In this document: piece by piece, positions 25,409 to 36,635 of the stretch
Layout of the letters: the number at the start of each line of letters is the position of its first letter
How positions within the stretch are numbered: the stretch's first letter is position 1
DNA from: Helianthus annuus
Lineage: Eukaryota; Streptophyta; Magnoliopsida; Asterales; Asteraceae
Assembly: GCF_002127325.2 (NCBI RefSeq)
Contig: NC_035435.2
Span: forward strand, 112,527,235-112,591,234
DNA length: 64,000 nucleotides
Direction of reading: 5' to 3'
The notes under the pieces: generated by a model
The model's input: the letters and a program-made list of their open reading frames with translations, nothing else
Told to the model about the DNA's origin: nothing
Database searches by the model: none
Position numbers and translations under genes: made by a program

Positions 25409-26554
25409 CTAATTATTCACTGCTGCATCATTGTTCATGTTTGCCTCATTGATGTTAAACACTCGTCCACGCGCTGGGGGTATGTTAACAAGTCTTGGGC
25501 AATTGTTCCTGTAATGGGTAAGGTCACCACAGTTATAACATGACCCCGGAGGGAACCGTGCTTGAACAGCAGCAGGGTTTGCAGCAGCTTGATTTGCATA
25601 ACGACAAACATTGATCAAATGTCCCAACCGCCCACAGTGGGTACATTTGTGACACTGCTCTTGCTCTAGGTGATGACGGTTGCACTTGTTGCACAAAGGT
25701 GCGGTACCAACATAGTTTTGTCTTTTGCGAGGTTGTGCTGGCTGGTTTGGTGCAACCTGTTTGTCTTGAGCAGTTACAACGTAGTTTTGAGAGGCTTTGC
25801 GCTTCTTCTTCTTGGACACCTCAGCATTTTCTTCCTTTGGTTCCACATGAGTAGTCTTGTCAGATGGTCTTAAGTCGCCCTTCCGAAACAGCTTGCGCTT
25901 CCTGATATGGGATTCAGTCAGAGTGGCAGCCAATTCAATGGCTTGTCTGACAGTAGTAGGGTTGCTGCCAGTAACGATATCCTGAACTACGTCAGGAAGA
26001 CCATCAATGTATTTCTCAATCGCCTTATCCAGAGGCGTAACCATAGCAGGGCATAACAAGCTCAATTCCTCATAGCGGTCAGTATAGGCTCGATGTTCCC
26101 CACTGTCTTGCTTCAAATCATCAAATTCCCTTTCTAGAGCCCTTAGCTCATGACGAGGACAGAATTCCTTCATCATAAGAGCCCTAAGCTCGGCCCAAGT
26201 CTGTGCTAATGCAACCTCAGCACCGCGGTCTCTCATAACCCCGTTCCACCACGTAAGAGCCCTCTTCTGAAACACACTCGAAGAAAACTCGACCTTGCGA
26301 TTTTCAGGACACTGAACGTGACGGAAAGTATTCTCAATGCTCTCGAACCATTGAAGAAGCCCAGTTGCTCCCTCAGAACCACTAAACTTGAGCGGTTTAG
26401 CCGAGTTAAAATTCTTGAAATTGCATGGAGCATTGTTGTTGTTGGTGGCTTGAATCATTTGAGCATAAAGATTTGGGACGGCAGCAGCCATTTGCTGCGC
26501 GATGATTTCCGCCAGTTCGGCATTCGCCATCTGATTGTCGTGTCGAGGAGGCAT
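25409..26554 (-). CDS. gag: gag polyprotein of element A, intact, 381 aa
   Basis: Structural protein of the virus-like particle. The frame is open further upstream, but MPPRHDNQMANAELAEII at 26554 is chosen because it mimics the MPPRRE start of other plant Ty3/gypsy gags. A capsid (retrotransposon gag) domain spans about residues 65-200 (LLQWFESIENTF, ALTWWNGVMRDRG, PRHELRALEREFDDLKQ). A basic linker follows, then cysteine-rich motifs including two complete CCHC knuckles, CTHCGRLGHLINVC and CYNCGDLTHYRNNC. There are no internal stops. No protease or polymerase follows, so particles would need enzymes supplied in trans. Intactness suggests recent selection or recent activity. Confidence 0.92.
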   Translation of the reverse strand: MPPRHDNQMANAELAEIIAQQMAAAVPNLYAQMIQATNNNNAPCNFKNFNSAKPLKFSGSEGATGLLQWFESIENTFRHVQCPENRKVEFSSSVFQKRALTWWNGVMRDRGAEVALAQTWAELRALMMKEFCPRHELRALEREFDDLKQDSGEHRAYTDRYEELSLLCPAMVTPLDKAIEKYIDGLPDVVQDIVTGSNPTTVRQAIELAATLTESHIRKRKLFRKGDLRPSDKTTHVEPKEENAEVSKKKKRKASQNYVVTAQDKQVAPNQPAQPRKRQNYVGTAPLCNKCNRHHLEQEQCHKCTHCGRLGHLINVCRYANQAAANPAAVQARFPPGSCYNCGDLTHYRNNCPRLVNIPPARGRVFNINEANMNNDAAVNN

Positions 26555-27116
26555 TCTAAAAGAGGAAATACGAGAGGAAACGAGTGAGAGAATTAGACGA
26601 AAAGAATGAGATGAAACAAATCTGATGAAAGCGAGGATAGTGGTCATTTGTTTGTTACTACAAAGCAACAAACGACCCCGGTGATTAATCAAAGTAAATA
26701 GGTCAAAAATAATGTATCGCGAAGACATGCTCGCCTATAAGTGGACACTCACCCCAAGAGTTCCCAGGTAAGAGTGACTGGTCCGATTATGTGGATTTGT
26801 ACGAACACTCTAGCCTTAGACAGAAAACTCAGGGTATAGGCACCCACCCTTACAGTTTGCATGTGTTCACATTATTTAGACCAACTTTGACGGGATTTTG
26901 AAAACTTAAAGGGTTCAAAACCATATAATAAATCATCCTAGAACAGATGATTAGTTTTCAAAGCGGGATAGAAATTTATGTTCTTATTGTGGTTGTCACC
27001 TAAGAATAAGTGACGGTATTGTTTTAAAACTAAACACAAGAAAACTTGTGTTAGGGTCCTAGAAAGTTATAGTCTAGGTCAAAGCATTACTAATAACCTA
27101 ATTCCCTATAACCCTT

Positions 27117-27130
27117 TGGCTCTGATACCA
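27117..27130 (-). other. Primer binding site of element A
   Basis: On the minus strand TGGTATCAGAGCCA, complementary to initiator tRNA-Met, 7 bp from the LTR that begins at 27138. It fixes the minus orientation. Confidence 0.9.
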
Positions 27131-27137
27131 ACTCTTC

Positions 27138-30100
27138 TGTCACACCCCGACCGCGTATAACATGCAACCGCGGCGGAAACGTCGGGGAGTGTTGAGACAG
27201 AATTATTTGTTTCACAACCATGGCATACAAAGTTATATTTTATTTATCAAACAAACGTGTTACATTGTCTTCAATCAGGAAATAAAGAGTTTATAACATA
27301 ATTAAACTAAGTCTGTCTTCGTTTTATGTCTCTAAGGCACAGGTCCGCCCTAGTATCACAATCATCATCCTTAGCGACAGCTCCTGAAAACACATGTGAA
27401 AGTATGTACGTCAGCATAAAAATGCCTGTGAGATACATAGGTTTTGTGAAAATAGAATTCATGACTTATGTTTGTGAAAATGTTTAGTCATGAACCTTGT
27501 AATTTGCTTTGTCTTATAAATCATATGAAAAACGATAAGATCAGATGATATGTATAAATGAAAAGTAAGGTTAAATGAGAGTAAAAATGAGTTTGTATAA
27601 GATAAGTTGTTTGTAAAACAATGTCTTGTAAAAAATATGTTATTTGTATAAAATGTAATATGTCTATACTGAAATGATTTAAATAATGCTACGATAGGTA
27701 ATATTATACAAACATTTATATATAAGAAGTACCAGCGGCGTATCCACCATGTTTGTATCATATTACATACGCCACGTTACTCAAACCATTCACCCAAACC
27801 AACCACCATGTAAATTGTTCATGTATAAATCAATTGTCAAGTGTTATTGTGTAAACCATATCAAAATGTTCATGTCTTATGTAAACCACCAAACGTGTAT
27901 GTCAATGTCAAATTGTTTATGTTTAATGTAAATCATATAATGTGTATCCAAAATATCATGTATGGCGTGTGAAATATATCAACTAGGCCATAGGTAAAAA
28001 TGCACAAAAACAGGGTATTGAATTAAACATAGTTTAAGTCAAAGTTATGTTTTGTGGAACAATTGCATGCTATACTGATACAAACATTTATGCGGTATTG
28101 TGAAAATGCATACATTCAAGCCTTTGTGACTTGTGGTGATAGACCTTTAAACAAATTAAAGGTCTATATATGTTATTGTTTATCGAATTCGGTCATTCCT
28201 TCCAATCCAAACAAACCCGAGATTTCAGGAATGGGAGTTGTCAAGTCCTATGGTACCATTACCTACTAACGAGCGGCATGATCGGTGTTAATGAATGTAC
28301 ATTGTATAATTTAAACAAACCAAATGTCATACCAAAATGTGAGCATGTGATGAATAAATGTACTAAGTATGCACACAACGGGCATACATAGCATAGAATG
28401 TAATGTAAAATGATGTACTAAATATGCACACAATGGGCATACATAGCATAGAATGTTATGTAAAATGATTGTACTAAGTATGCACACAATGGGCATACAT
28501 AGCATAAAGTGTTATGTAAAATGATTGTACTAAGTATGCACACAATGGGCATACATAGCATAAAGTGTAATGTAAAATAATGTACTAAGTACGCACACAA
28601 TGGGCATACATAGCATAAAACAAAATGAAATCATGTACTATAAATGTACCAATGAACATAGTAAGTATATGATGTGAAAACAAGAAAGCATGAAAGTAAT
28701 AAGTAGGCACATGTGTTCCACCCCAAAACAGTTTGGAAAACAGTAAAAGAGGGGTCTATGTACTCACCTGAGATTGCTTTGAAATCCTTGTATAACAACC
28801 AAATAATGCTAGAGATCACGGATATCAAACGGCACCTAATATAGGTAACTATGTTAATATACCGGACCTAAATCGGAGGATTTGGATAGAATGAGGGTTT
28901 GTAAACCAAACGAGTATGGAGACTCGTGTAATATGGTTTAACAAAGCCTTCATACTAAAATGAAACCTAACCTAAGTGCTTACGACCCATTACGACCCGT
29001 TTTGGTAGCTTATGCTACCTTAACGCGTCGTTCGCGTAAAACGCGTTTGGAACGCCTAACGTCGTGACCATAAGGTATAACCTCGGAAGGTTATTCCCTA
29101 TACAGCTATGGTCACCTAATGTGTTTGGTCGGATCCTAACGATCGACCAAATGGGTCGGGTTCGAAAGTATAAGCGATTGTTTAGATCGCTTACCTTACG
29201 ACCCTATATAAGCACTATACTAAAAGTGACGAGCTAAGCATGTTAGAACATGCTTAACTAAGTTTAGAAAACAGGTTTGGTATCAAAACAAACGGTTTTG
29301 ATACCCACGAGTAGTTTGGTTACAAAATACGCAAGAATGCGCATTTTGACCGAAACTACGACTCGTCACTGAGCCTAGATAACGTGGTAATCAGTAGGTA
29401 TAGTCACTATGGACTATAACCATCGTGATCACGCTCACGTTATGAAGTTCCAACGAACTTCGTGTTGACCATAAGCTGGTCAACGCAGAGAGTCAAACAA
29501 AGTTTGACTTTGGCACTCGAAAAGCGATAAAAGAACGAAAGAACACTTACGAAGGGTCCCCGAAAGCAAATCTCGATCCAGGAGCTCAGGTATGAAGCAA
29601 AGGCCTCAACTTAGAGCTTTAGATCAGATTTTGTGGGTTTTTAACCAAAAGGGGGGGGTATTTATAGGAAAATCAAGACCGTTAGGATCGTTTCTTGAAT
29701 ATCGTGCCTCGATCTCATTCGTACACTTGTCAAAATGTTGTGGTATCAAAAAGTGACCCCAACCCCAGAGATTGTGAAGAGGCATTGCCCCTTGGATGCT
29801 TGAAAGGCCATTTTCAGCAAGAAAAACGAGTTTCTGCATCTGCAGGGCTGACGCGGCCCGCGTAAAGGTTGCCCCTAGGCTTACGCGGGTCGCCTGGAGG
29901 TTCTGATCAGAAGCCAAGTTTCAAAAATGACAGTTTAGGTCCCTGTTATGGTTTAAGGCCATTTCCGACACGTTCAAGGCCCGTTAAGCCATCTTTAAGG
30001 CCCTAAAATGATGCCTAAACATTGAGGACATGAAACATGCTCAAAAATATGCCGGATGTTGGTTCGTTTAGTCGTACGACCGCGATGTTCGGTTAATTAC

Positions 30101-30740
30101 GACGGAATGCGCATAAGCGCGAAAAACGATTCAAATTGCGTGACGAATGGATTTTTCTTATGCCAAACACTAAGGCATAATATTATGATGCTTACATAAA
30201 TTTTTGGATGTCCGGATGTATACAGAACGTAAGTTATGCGCGAAAATGCAAACTTATGCACTTTTTGACACTTTTAGTCCCTGAATGACCCAAAAGTTTA
30301 TTTTAGCACACCGAACCCCTCAAAGCCTATTTCTAAGCTATATAAAGGATATTTAAGGTGTGTTTAACTTATGGTCATGTTCCAGAATGTCTTTTACAGT
30401 ACGAATTGGCATACTTTCGCAGTTTGTCAAGTTTAGTCCTTGTAAGCGAATTAACTTGTTTTTGCCATACCAAAGCCTTTAAAACTTATTTCTAAGTTAT
30501 GTAAAGGTTATTTAAGGTATGTTAAGCCTATTTCACTATTCCGGAGTGTTTGTTGGATTAAACTGGTTATTTTTACGCATCAGAGCGCGTATAACCCTCC
30601 AGAAAGCGATTTAAAGCTTAAAATCGAACAAGAGTTGATATGTGCAAATGACACACATATTTTTACAAATCCCAAGTATGAAATACAATATTTCATTGGT
30701 TTGGCATTTGTTTGATGGTTGAAGTGACATAGGTGTCACA
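27138..30740 (-). mobile_element. Element A, 5' LTR (uninterrupted)
   Basis: 3,603 bp from TGTCACACCCCGACC to AGGTGTCACA. Carries the minus-strand TATA CCTATAAATA at 29659-29668, with two GC-rich motifs (ACGCGGCCCGCG, ACGCGGGTCGCC) at 29851-29895, about 185 bp upstream on the minus strand. Also holds the tandem block at 28360-28618. Short frames inside have no domains. Confidence 0.92.
28360..28618. repeat. Tandem ~57-bp repeat in the A 5' LTR
   Basis: Five copies with core GCACACAATGGGCATACA; LTR counterpart of the 21768-22025 block. Confidence 0.9.
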
Positions 30741-31190
30741 GTCAAAACTAACTTTTTAAGTGGTTTTGACTCTAGGTGATGATGTGGTCATTCCGAATGG
30801 TGATCAAGCATGTTTTGAAGAACCGAACATGAACTTTTGAGGTTTCCGCGTTAAATTAACTTTGTTTAGACAATGTTTATGATGTAACCAATTAACTAAT
30901 CATGTTTTGAATGTTTAAGCTAGTCGGTAGTTGACTAGTGTGCGGTTACTTTAGAACTTTGAATTGGTAACTTATGTTTTAATTAAAGCACTTTTTATAT
31001 AAAATCCAGTATATTATTAATAATTTCGAGTAATAATTAGACGGGTGTTACACACCACTACCACCACCCACCACCACCGCCGCTGCCACCCATTGCTGAT
31101 TTTATTCCTTCATCTTTTGCTGCCTACCAAACAACACAAGGTAATGATTCACTCAATCACATGGTAACCAAACAAGACCATGGATTGGCA

Positions 31191-33557
31191 TGTCACACCT
31201 CAACCGATGGCGGAAACATCGAAGTGAGACGAAGATAGATTGCTCATTACACATAGCACTAGAATTTGCGACAAGTATTAAACAATGAATTTCATTTTAT
31301 TACTAAAGAGTCAATTACAACGATGGAATCAAATACAACAACATGAATGAAGGAAATACAATACAATAAGTATACAAAATTTAAAGTGGGTGTCTAAGCA
31401 TCCTACTAGATTCCATGCATCATCAACGTCATCGCTAAACCTACAACATGTTTTAAGAGCGTAGTTTAATACAAAACTATTGACGAGTATACAAGTTTTC
31501 ATACATAGCATAAAAAATAAGTTTTAAACAATTCCACATGGCAAGCTAGTCGAAACAAGATAAACAATAAACTGGCATGTGCATAACTAATCAAACCAAG
31601 ATGAAACACAATAAGCTCTTAACATAACCCAACGTTCACAGGCGGTGCGTTAATCCTATAGCGCTATATATGTCAAGGATAGGCTCGTACGAAGTTAATG
31701 ATAAGTCTAACACAAAACGTTCAAACCCAAATTTAAAGTATCAAGTAATCAACGTATGCATGCATGTATAAGGAATGTTTGTGTATTTAGGAATAAAGTT
31801 TAAGTGTAAGTTCATAGTTTAACATGTTACACCCAAAAAGGAGGTAAACAAAAAAGGGGGTTTCAAGTATACTCACAAAATTGCTAATTCTTCTTATTAT
31901 CCAATTGTTGACGAGGGAATGAGTTTAGGAGGTTGAATGTATATGGATTGGAGTTCAAGGTATGCTCAGAGTCGGAATTCGGAATTTAAAGTACATCGAA
32001 AGTAAGTATATGAGAAAATAACCATCTAGTACCTAATACTCGTTTTTGACACTATGAAGCCCATAGGGGATTGAATGTTTTATTAGGTTAAAGTACCCAT
32101 TAGAATCGTAACGAGAACTAAGTTCTTAGATGGTGTAACCTAGTATTTTGACAAATAACCATTAGATTATCATCAAAGGTTCGGTTACTATAGGTATTAT
32201 ACATTCTATTTAGTATATATCATAAGTTTTAGTCCATCAAGTATAGCAAGATTATCATAGAAGTCATGCATAGAGGTAGGAAGATAAATCTTCTATTTTA
32301 AGACCTCTTTTGTATTCACCAATGCACAAGTTGTCATAAGACAACAAGGATGGTCATGAATGTACAATAAGGAAATGAAACTTACAAACTAACTAAGAGA
32401 AATCATCAAGTGAGGTGTGGATTTGTAAGTAGGATATCCCAAGCTATCCAAATAATCACACATATTCAAGTTCAATACTTGTTCATCACTTGTGGGTTAA
32501 AATCCTTTTAAAACAGAAAGTTTTGAGGCTTAAAACCTCTAGATTAGTATGTTACAACCTTGTTTTTAAGCACACATAATCATAGTCTTGATTAGTGGCA
32601 TAAGGACATAGGAATGTATGAAGAAATCACAAGTTTAAGTATGTTTATCAAAGTGTTTGTACAAAACAGAAAGTTTCTTGCACTTTTAACCCTTTTATGG
32701 TGATGTTACAGCCTTGGTTTTCCATGAAAAACCTGTGGAAACATACCTAAGGTTGTTCCAAGTGCTAAGAAGGAAGAAGTAATGAAAAAGATGGAATATA
32801 AGTGAAGTTATGCTTACTTTTTCAACTCAATACGAATCTATCTTGCTACTGATTTTCCAGCTGATTTTTGGGTGATTGAGAGTGAAAGTGAGGTGTTTGC
32901 AAAGTGAAAAATGTGTGGGAATGGGTTGGGTTTTATAGGGAATGATTAGGGTTAGTGGTTTAATATAATCAATGCAAGAAACACACCAAATTAGCACAAC
33001 ATCGCCCAATAAACGAGCTGGTAGCTGTATTATGTGGATTCGACGTCCTGGCGGGGCGCCACTGGGATGGTGGGGCGGGTCGCGGCCCGCGAGCCACTTG
33101 GCTGGTGGTTTTATTTTGTTATTTTTACGTTTTGGCCCATAAAGTTTCATATATTATACTTTTAAGGTGTTTTAAGCATGGAATGCAAATTGTAAGGGTA
33201 TATTATGTAATTGAAGCAAAAAGTAAGTACAAAATAAGTATGAATAAGTATTTTTTTGTCGAGAATCAGTATCGAATACGCATGAATCGGGCGTGAAAGA
33301 CAAGTATTTGTAAGTTTAACGTATTTTGTAAGAATTACGAATAAGGTATCGTATGTATAATTAATCCAAACGTATGAACATGTGTGAAGTATGTAGAACA
33401 TGAATTTAAAGAAATACGAAATTTTATTTATGATCTAAGTCTCGGATTTTTCGATGATACAATGAAAGGATGATTACGAGGAATACGAGATTTCCAAGAA
33501 CAACATTACAAGGCGAGCTTTCTGATTATGGAAAGTATGAAAAAGCAGGGCGTTACA
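31191..33557 (-). mobile_element. Element F: solo LTR in the right arm of element E
   Basis: Starts TGTCACACCTCAACCG at 31191 and ends GGGCGTTACA at 33557, 2,367 bp. Flanks are TGGCA (31186-31190) and TGGTA (33558-33562), a duplication with one mismatch. Minus-strand TATA CCCTATAAAACCC at 32929-32940, with a GCGGCCCGCG motif upstream (33076-33094), gives the orientation. No coding region, PBS or partner LTR. Confidence 0.75.
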
Positions 33558-33659
33558 TGGTAATGACCCATTTCATTCCTTTGTCCATTACATTACCCCG
33601 TCCATTCCATTCCCTCGCTCATTCCATTACTCCATACCAAACAGACCACTAAAGTAATG

Positions 33660-33880
33660 TCATGGAATATTTTTTTATCTCCATATATACGAGTCGTATA
33701 ACATCATACGACCCATATAAAATGTGACTCATATAATATTATACGACTTAAACATTATATAATGTTATACAACCCATATAGAATGATATACGACCTAATA
33801 TTTTATTCATCTATACGAGCTGTATAACATTATACGACCCAATATTTGTCATGTCAAATTATTTTATACGAGTTACAGAG
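33660..33880. repeat. AT-rich degenerate tandem repeat
   Basis: Repeated ATACGACCCATATA / ATACGAGTCGTATAAC units, about 30-50 bp apart, with local palindromes such as ATACGAGTCGTAT. No coding potential. Confidence 0.65.
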
Positions 33881-33992
33881 GGTGTGAGAATAAGATTTTG
33901 GGGTGTGTCTTTATTAACACCCTAATTTAATTAGTGAGTTAATTTTCACATACCCATCCTTTCTATCTCTCCCTCTATACATACATACATAC

Positions 33993-34029
<37 letters not shown>

Positions 34030-34969
34030 GGGAGCTGCTAAAATAAAAACCACCTCCAGTTGTAAGAACCGCGAGAACCACTTTCAACCAATCAGATTTT
34101 ACCACTCAAAAGGTTATTTTGGTCTTTTAACACCAAATATCATTTCCCACCCCTCTCTCCTCATTTATAATTGTCAGAACTGATCTCTGCTCTCTTTCTA
34201 TCTCCATCTTTCTTTAAACTCTTGAACCCTTCAAACAAACACCCTCTCATTACTTTCCTCTCTCTCTCTCTCTCTCTCGAATACATAAAGCAAATCACAG
34301 GGAACCAAAACCTTCATCTCTCCCCCTCGATATATACATCAGGCGACCACAACACCCTCCTCAACTCATCTTCGCTCACCACTCAACCCCTCCCCCACCC
34401 CTGCTCAACTGATCGACCGGCCACCACTGTGGTGGTGGCGGCACACAGCGACGGCAGAGACGGAGAACAAAAACGGAAGCATAGTGAGAGAGAGACCAGG
34501 CGGAGTCGGGGACGGCAGTGCCACCGTGACGGCGGCGGTGATGCATCTGTTTCACTGCCATTAAACGAAGATGATGATGATGACGATTGATGGTGAGGAT
34601 GACTGACGACACCGACGTCGCTCTGTCGGCAACCACCGCCGTTAAACAAAGATGATGATGATGATGACGATTGATGGTGGGGGTACGTTGGAGCTCCGAT
34701 TCGGTCAGCGATGACAAAAAGGTGGTGTTTAGACGATGACGGTAAAGGTGGGGGTATGTCGGAGCTACGATCCGGTCAGCGACGACAACAAGTTTCAGTC
34801 CGGTAAGCACCCTCACCCTCTTATAATTCTTTGTATCATATTTCCGATTGATGTTTGAAATGTTTTCGAAATGAAAACTAACTAGACTAATGGATTTTAT
34901 GTATAAGAGACAATGATTATGCCCCAATTTAGTCAATGTCCTGTGTTTGGTTTAGGTTTTTATAAGAGA

Positions 34970-35250
34970 CAGTGATTATGCCCCAAATGAGCTTCCTTCC
35001 TATTTGACTGTGGATCAGGCTGTGGAGTTCTTGGAGAGTTTTAGGACTATTGCAGCATTTTATCTCGCAGTAGATGAGGAAACTGGCAACTCAAAGAGCC
35101 ATGTGCTCTTTATTTATCAAGATATATCTGTCACAGATATTGCTTGTGCGGCTCTTACTGGTTACAAAATAGGTGACAAACCCCTCGTGATTTGTCGCGC
35201 TAACCAAATTTTTGCACGGGCTAACCAAAATTTTGGACCGGAAAGCTTAC
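34970..35250 (+). pseudogene. Captured fragment of U2AF large subunit (U2AF65)-like splicing factor
   Basis: The reading frame gives ELPSYLTVDQAVEFLESFRT, then EETGNSKSHVLFIYQD, then SVTDIACAALTGYKIGDKPL and RANQ. These align with the second RRM of plant U2AF65, which normally reads ETGNSKGYAFCVYQD, SVTDIACAALNG, MGDKTL and RRANQ. RRM aromatic and glycine positions are altered (GYAF to SHVL) and the upstream RRM strands are missing. The fragment is followed by a duplicated RANQ and unrelated sequence. An upstream partial repeat of AGAGAC..TGATTATGCCCCA at 34908-34926 marks its left edge. It lies inside the TIR element, so transposon capture is the natural explanation. Function unlikely. Confidence 0.75.
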
Positions 35251-35579
35251 AAAGTCCATTGCAGGTTCTACTTTCTATATTTTGTTGCACCTGTTTGCAG
35301 GTCAAAGGAGCCACACCGTCTACGGCAGTGGCAGTGGTGGTGGAGGTTATGTTTCGGGTCAGTTTATGGATGTATACTTCGTAAAATCAGTTTTTGGTTC
35401 AAAAGTTTCGAGTTCTTGGTTCGAGCACTGGTTATAATGTTATGGATTCTCATTTTGATAGAAATTTCATATATTGATTGTGTTTATATTGTTGAAAATT
35501 GTTGAGTTTTGACAAGATAACGAAACCTTGAGTTGTCGGCTTATTCCAAAAACAGAGGAAACTCTGTCCGTTTTCCGTA

Positions 35580-36300
35580 AAAAAGTAAAACGTAAACAGT
35601 TTAACATAAAACGTAAAACGTAAAAAGTTTAACGTAAAACGTAAAAAGTTTTACGTAAAACCTAAAAAATTTTTAACGTAGAACGTAAACTTTTTAACGT
35701 AAAACGTAAACTTATTAATGTAAAAACGTAAAACGTAAATTTTTTAACGTAAAACGTAAAAAAGGTAAAACGTAAAACGTAAAACTTAAAACGTAAAAAC
35801 TTAAACTTAAAACGTAAAAACGTAAAACTTTTTACGTAAAACGTAAAAAAAAGTAAAACGTAAAAACGTAAAACTTAAAACGTTAAAATTGTGCTAAAAA
35901 ATTTTATCCCGTAAACCGTAATTTTTTTTTTTGAAAAAAAAAAACGGGCCGTAAAATCCGGAACGTAAAAAACGGCGCGAAAAAAATGGGGCTAAACGAG
36001 GCGTAAAAAAATTGGGCAGAGACGGGGCGTAAAAAAATTGGGCGGAGACGAAGCATAAAAACGGCGCGCAAAAAAACTTGTAAAAACGGCGCGTTAAAAC
36101 GACGTGTAAAAAAACATGTAAAAAACGGCGTGTAAAAAAACGTGTAAAAAACAGAAAAAAACGTGTAAAAAACGACGCTTGAAAAAACGGCGCGTAAAAA
36201 ACAAGAGGCGTGAAAGCGGCGCATAAAAACGCCGCGAAAAAAAACGGGACATAAAAAATGTCGCAGTAAAACTGGACGCCAAAAACCGGCGCGCAAAAAA
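35580..36300. repeat. ACGTAAA-type satellite array
   Basis: At 35580-35900 dense repeats of AACGTAAA / AAACGTAAAAAG. From 35930 to 36300 it degenerates into AAAAACGGCGCGTAAAAA units. Phe/Arg-rich minus-strand frames up to 145 codons arise purely from this repeat. Confidence 0.85.
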
Positions 36301-36635
36301 AATTTGCTTTGTTAAAAAAATCTGAATTCAAAAAATGCTTTTAATAAAAAAAACTCTTCTTAAAAAATAACAAGTAATATAATAAAACAAAAAAGTAATA
36401 AAAAATAATAAAGACAAAAAGACAAAATAGAGTAATTTTACTATACTACCCTTTTGAATTAAAATATTAAAGACATAATAAGACAAAATCTATTTAATAT
36501 TAATTTTTGTTACTTTCAATCTCATCCATCCATCTTCTTGATCTAAAGGCTAGAAAGTGGTTCTCTCAGTTCTTACAACTGGAGGTGGTTTTCATTTTAG
36601 CGGTCCCATATATATATATATATATATATAAATAT

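Larger units (their letters stand above)
3098..30740 (-). mobile_element. Element A: gag-only (TR-GAG type) LTR retrotransposon
   Basis: Two 3.6-kb LTRs enclose a 2,991-bp interior (24147..27137). The element has TG...CA ends and GTCAA duplications at 3093-3097 and 30741-30745. Orientation is minus: the PBS at 27117-27130 abuts the right LTR, gag is on the minus strand, and the LTR TATA boxes point left. There is one intact gag ORF and no protease, RT, RNase H or integrase, so it is a non-autonomous TR-GAG element. Its 3' (left) LTR is split by element B. The two LTRs differ by roughly 1-2% where I compared them, clearly more than those of element C. Confidence 0.9.
1018..31052 (+). mobile_element. 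Element D: solo LTR interrupted by element A
   Basis: Starts TGTAACATCCCGAAAT at 1018 and ends GACGGGTGTTACA at 31052. It is flanked by CACCA at 1013-1017 and 31053-31057, a duplication within CACCA-rich DNA and so individually weak. Its own sequence is 1018..3097 plus 30746..31052, about 2.39 kb, with no coding region, PBS or second LTR, so it is best read as a solo LTR. Strand is inferred from the TGTAAC...GTTACA end types. GC-rich CACGCGACAG-type motifs lie at about 2928-3025. Confidence 0.75.
291..33652. mobile_element. Element E: outermost TIR DNA transposon (Harbinger/Tourist-like), expanded by nested insertions
   Basis: The left end (291-341, TAGTGTTTGGTATGCAGGAA then GGAATGGAATGG) matches, as an inverted repeat, the right end at 33601-33652 (CCATTCCATTCC ... 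CCATACCAAACAGACCACTA). Without nested DNA only about 950 bp belong to it: 291..1017, 31058..31190 and 33563..33652. The interior is an ACC/GCC-rich simple repeat and holds no transposase. The TTTGGTATG-type terminus resembles Tourist/Harbinger MITEs, but I could not resolve a clean target duplication, so the superfamily is inference. Confidence 0.6.
34030..36608. mobile_element. TIR element with captured host fragment, inserted in (TA)n
   Basis: About 56-bp inverted repeats: left GCTAAAATAAAAACCACCTC ... TTGTAAGAACC ... GAGAACCACTTTC, right the inverted copy ending TTTTAGCGGTCCCA. TA microsatellites border both ends, hiding any target duplication. The interior holds a C/T-rich leader-like stretch and duplicated GATGATGATGACGATTGATGG segments (34565-34790). 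It also has a U2AF65-like fragment and a long ACGTAAA-type array. No transposase, so non-autonomous; Mutator-like by structure, not proven. Confidence 0.75.

Noticed and set aside
276..33885. CACACCCTCT (near 276) and AGAGGGTGTG (near 33875) as TIRs of a still larger element around E
   Set aside because: Only about 10 bp match, and no extended similarity or target duplication was found.
35894..36331. Phe/Arg-rich frames up to 145 codons
   Set aside because: Artefact of the AAAAACGGCGCG satellite; overlapping frames on one strand are equally open.
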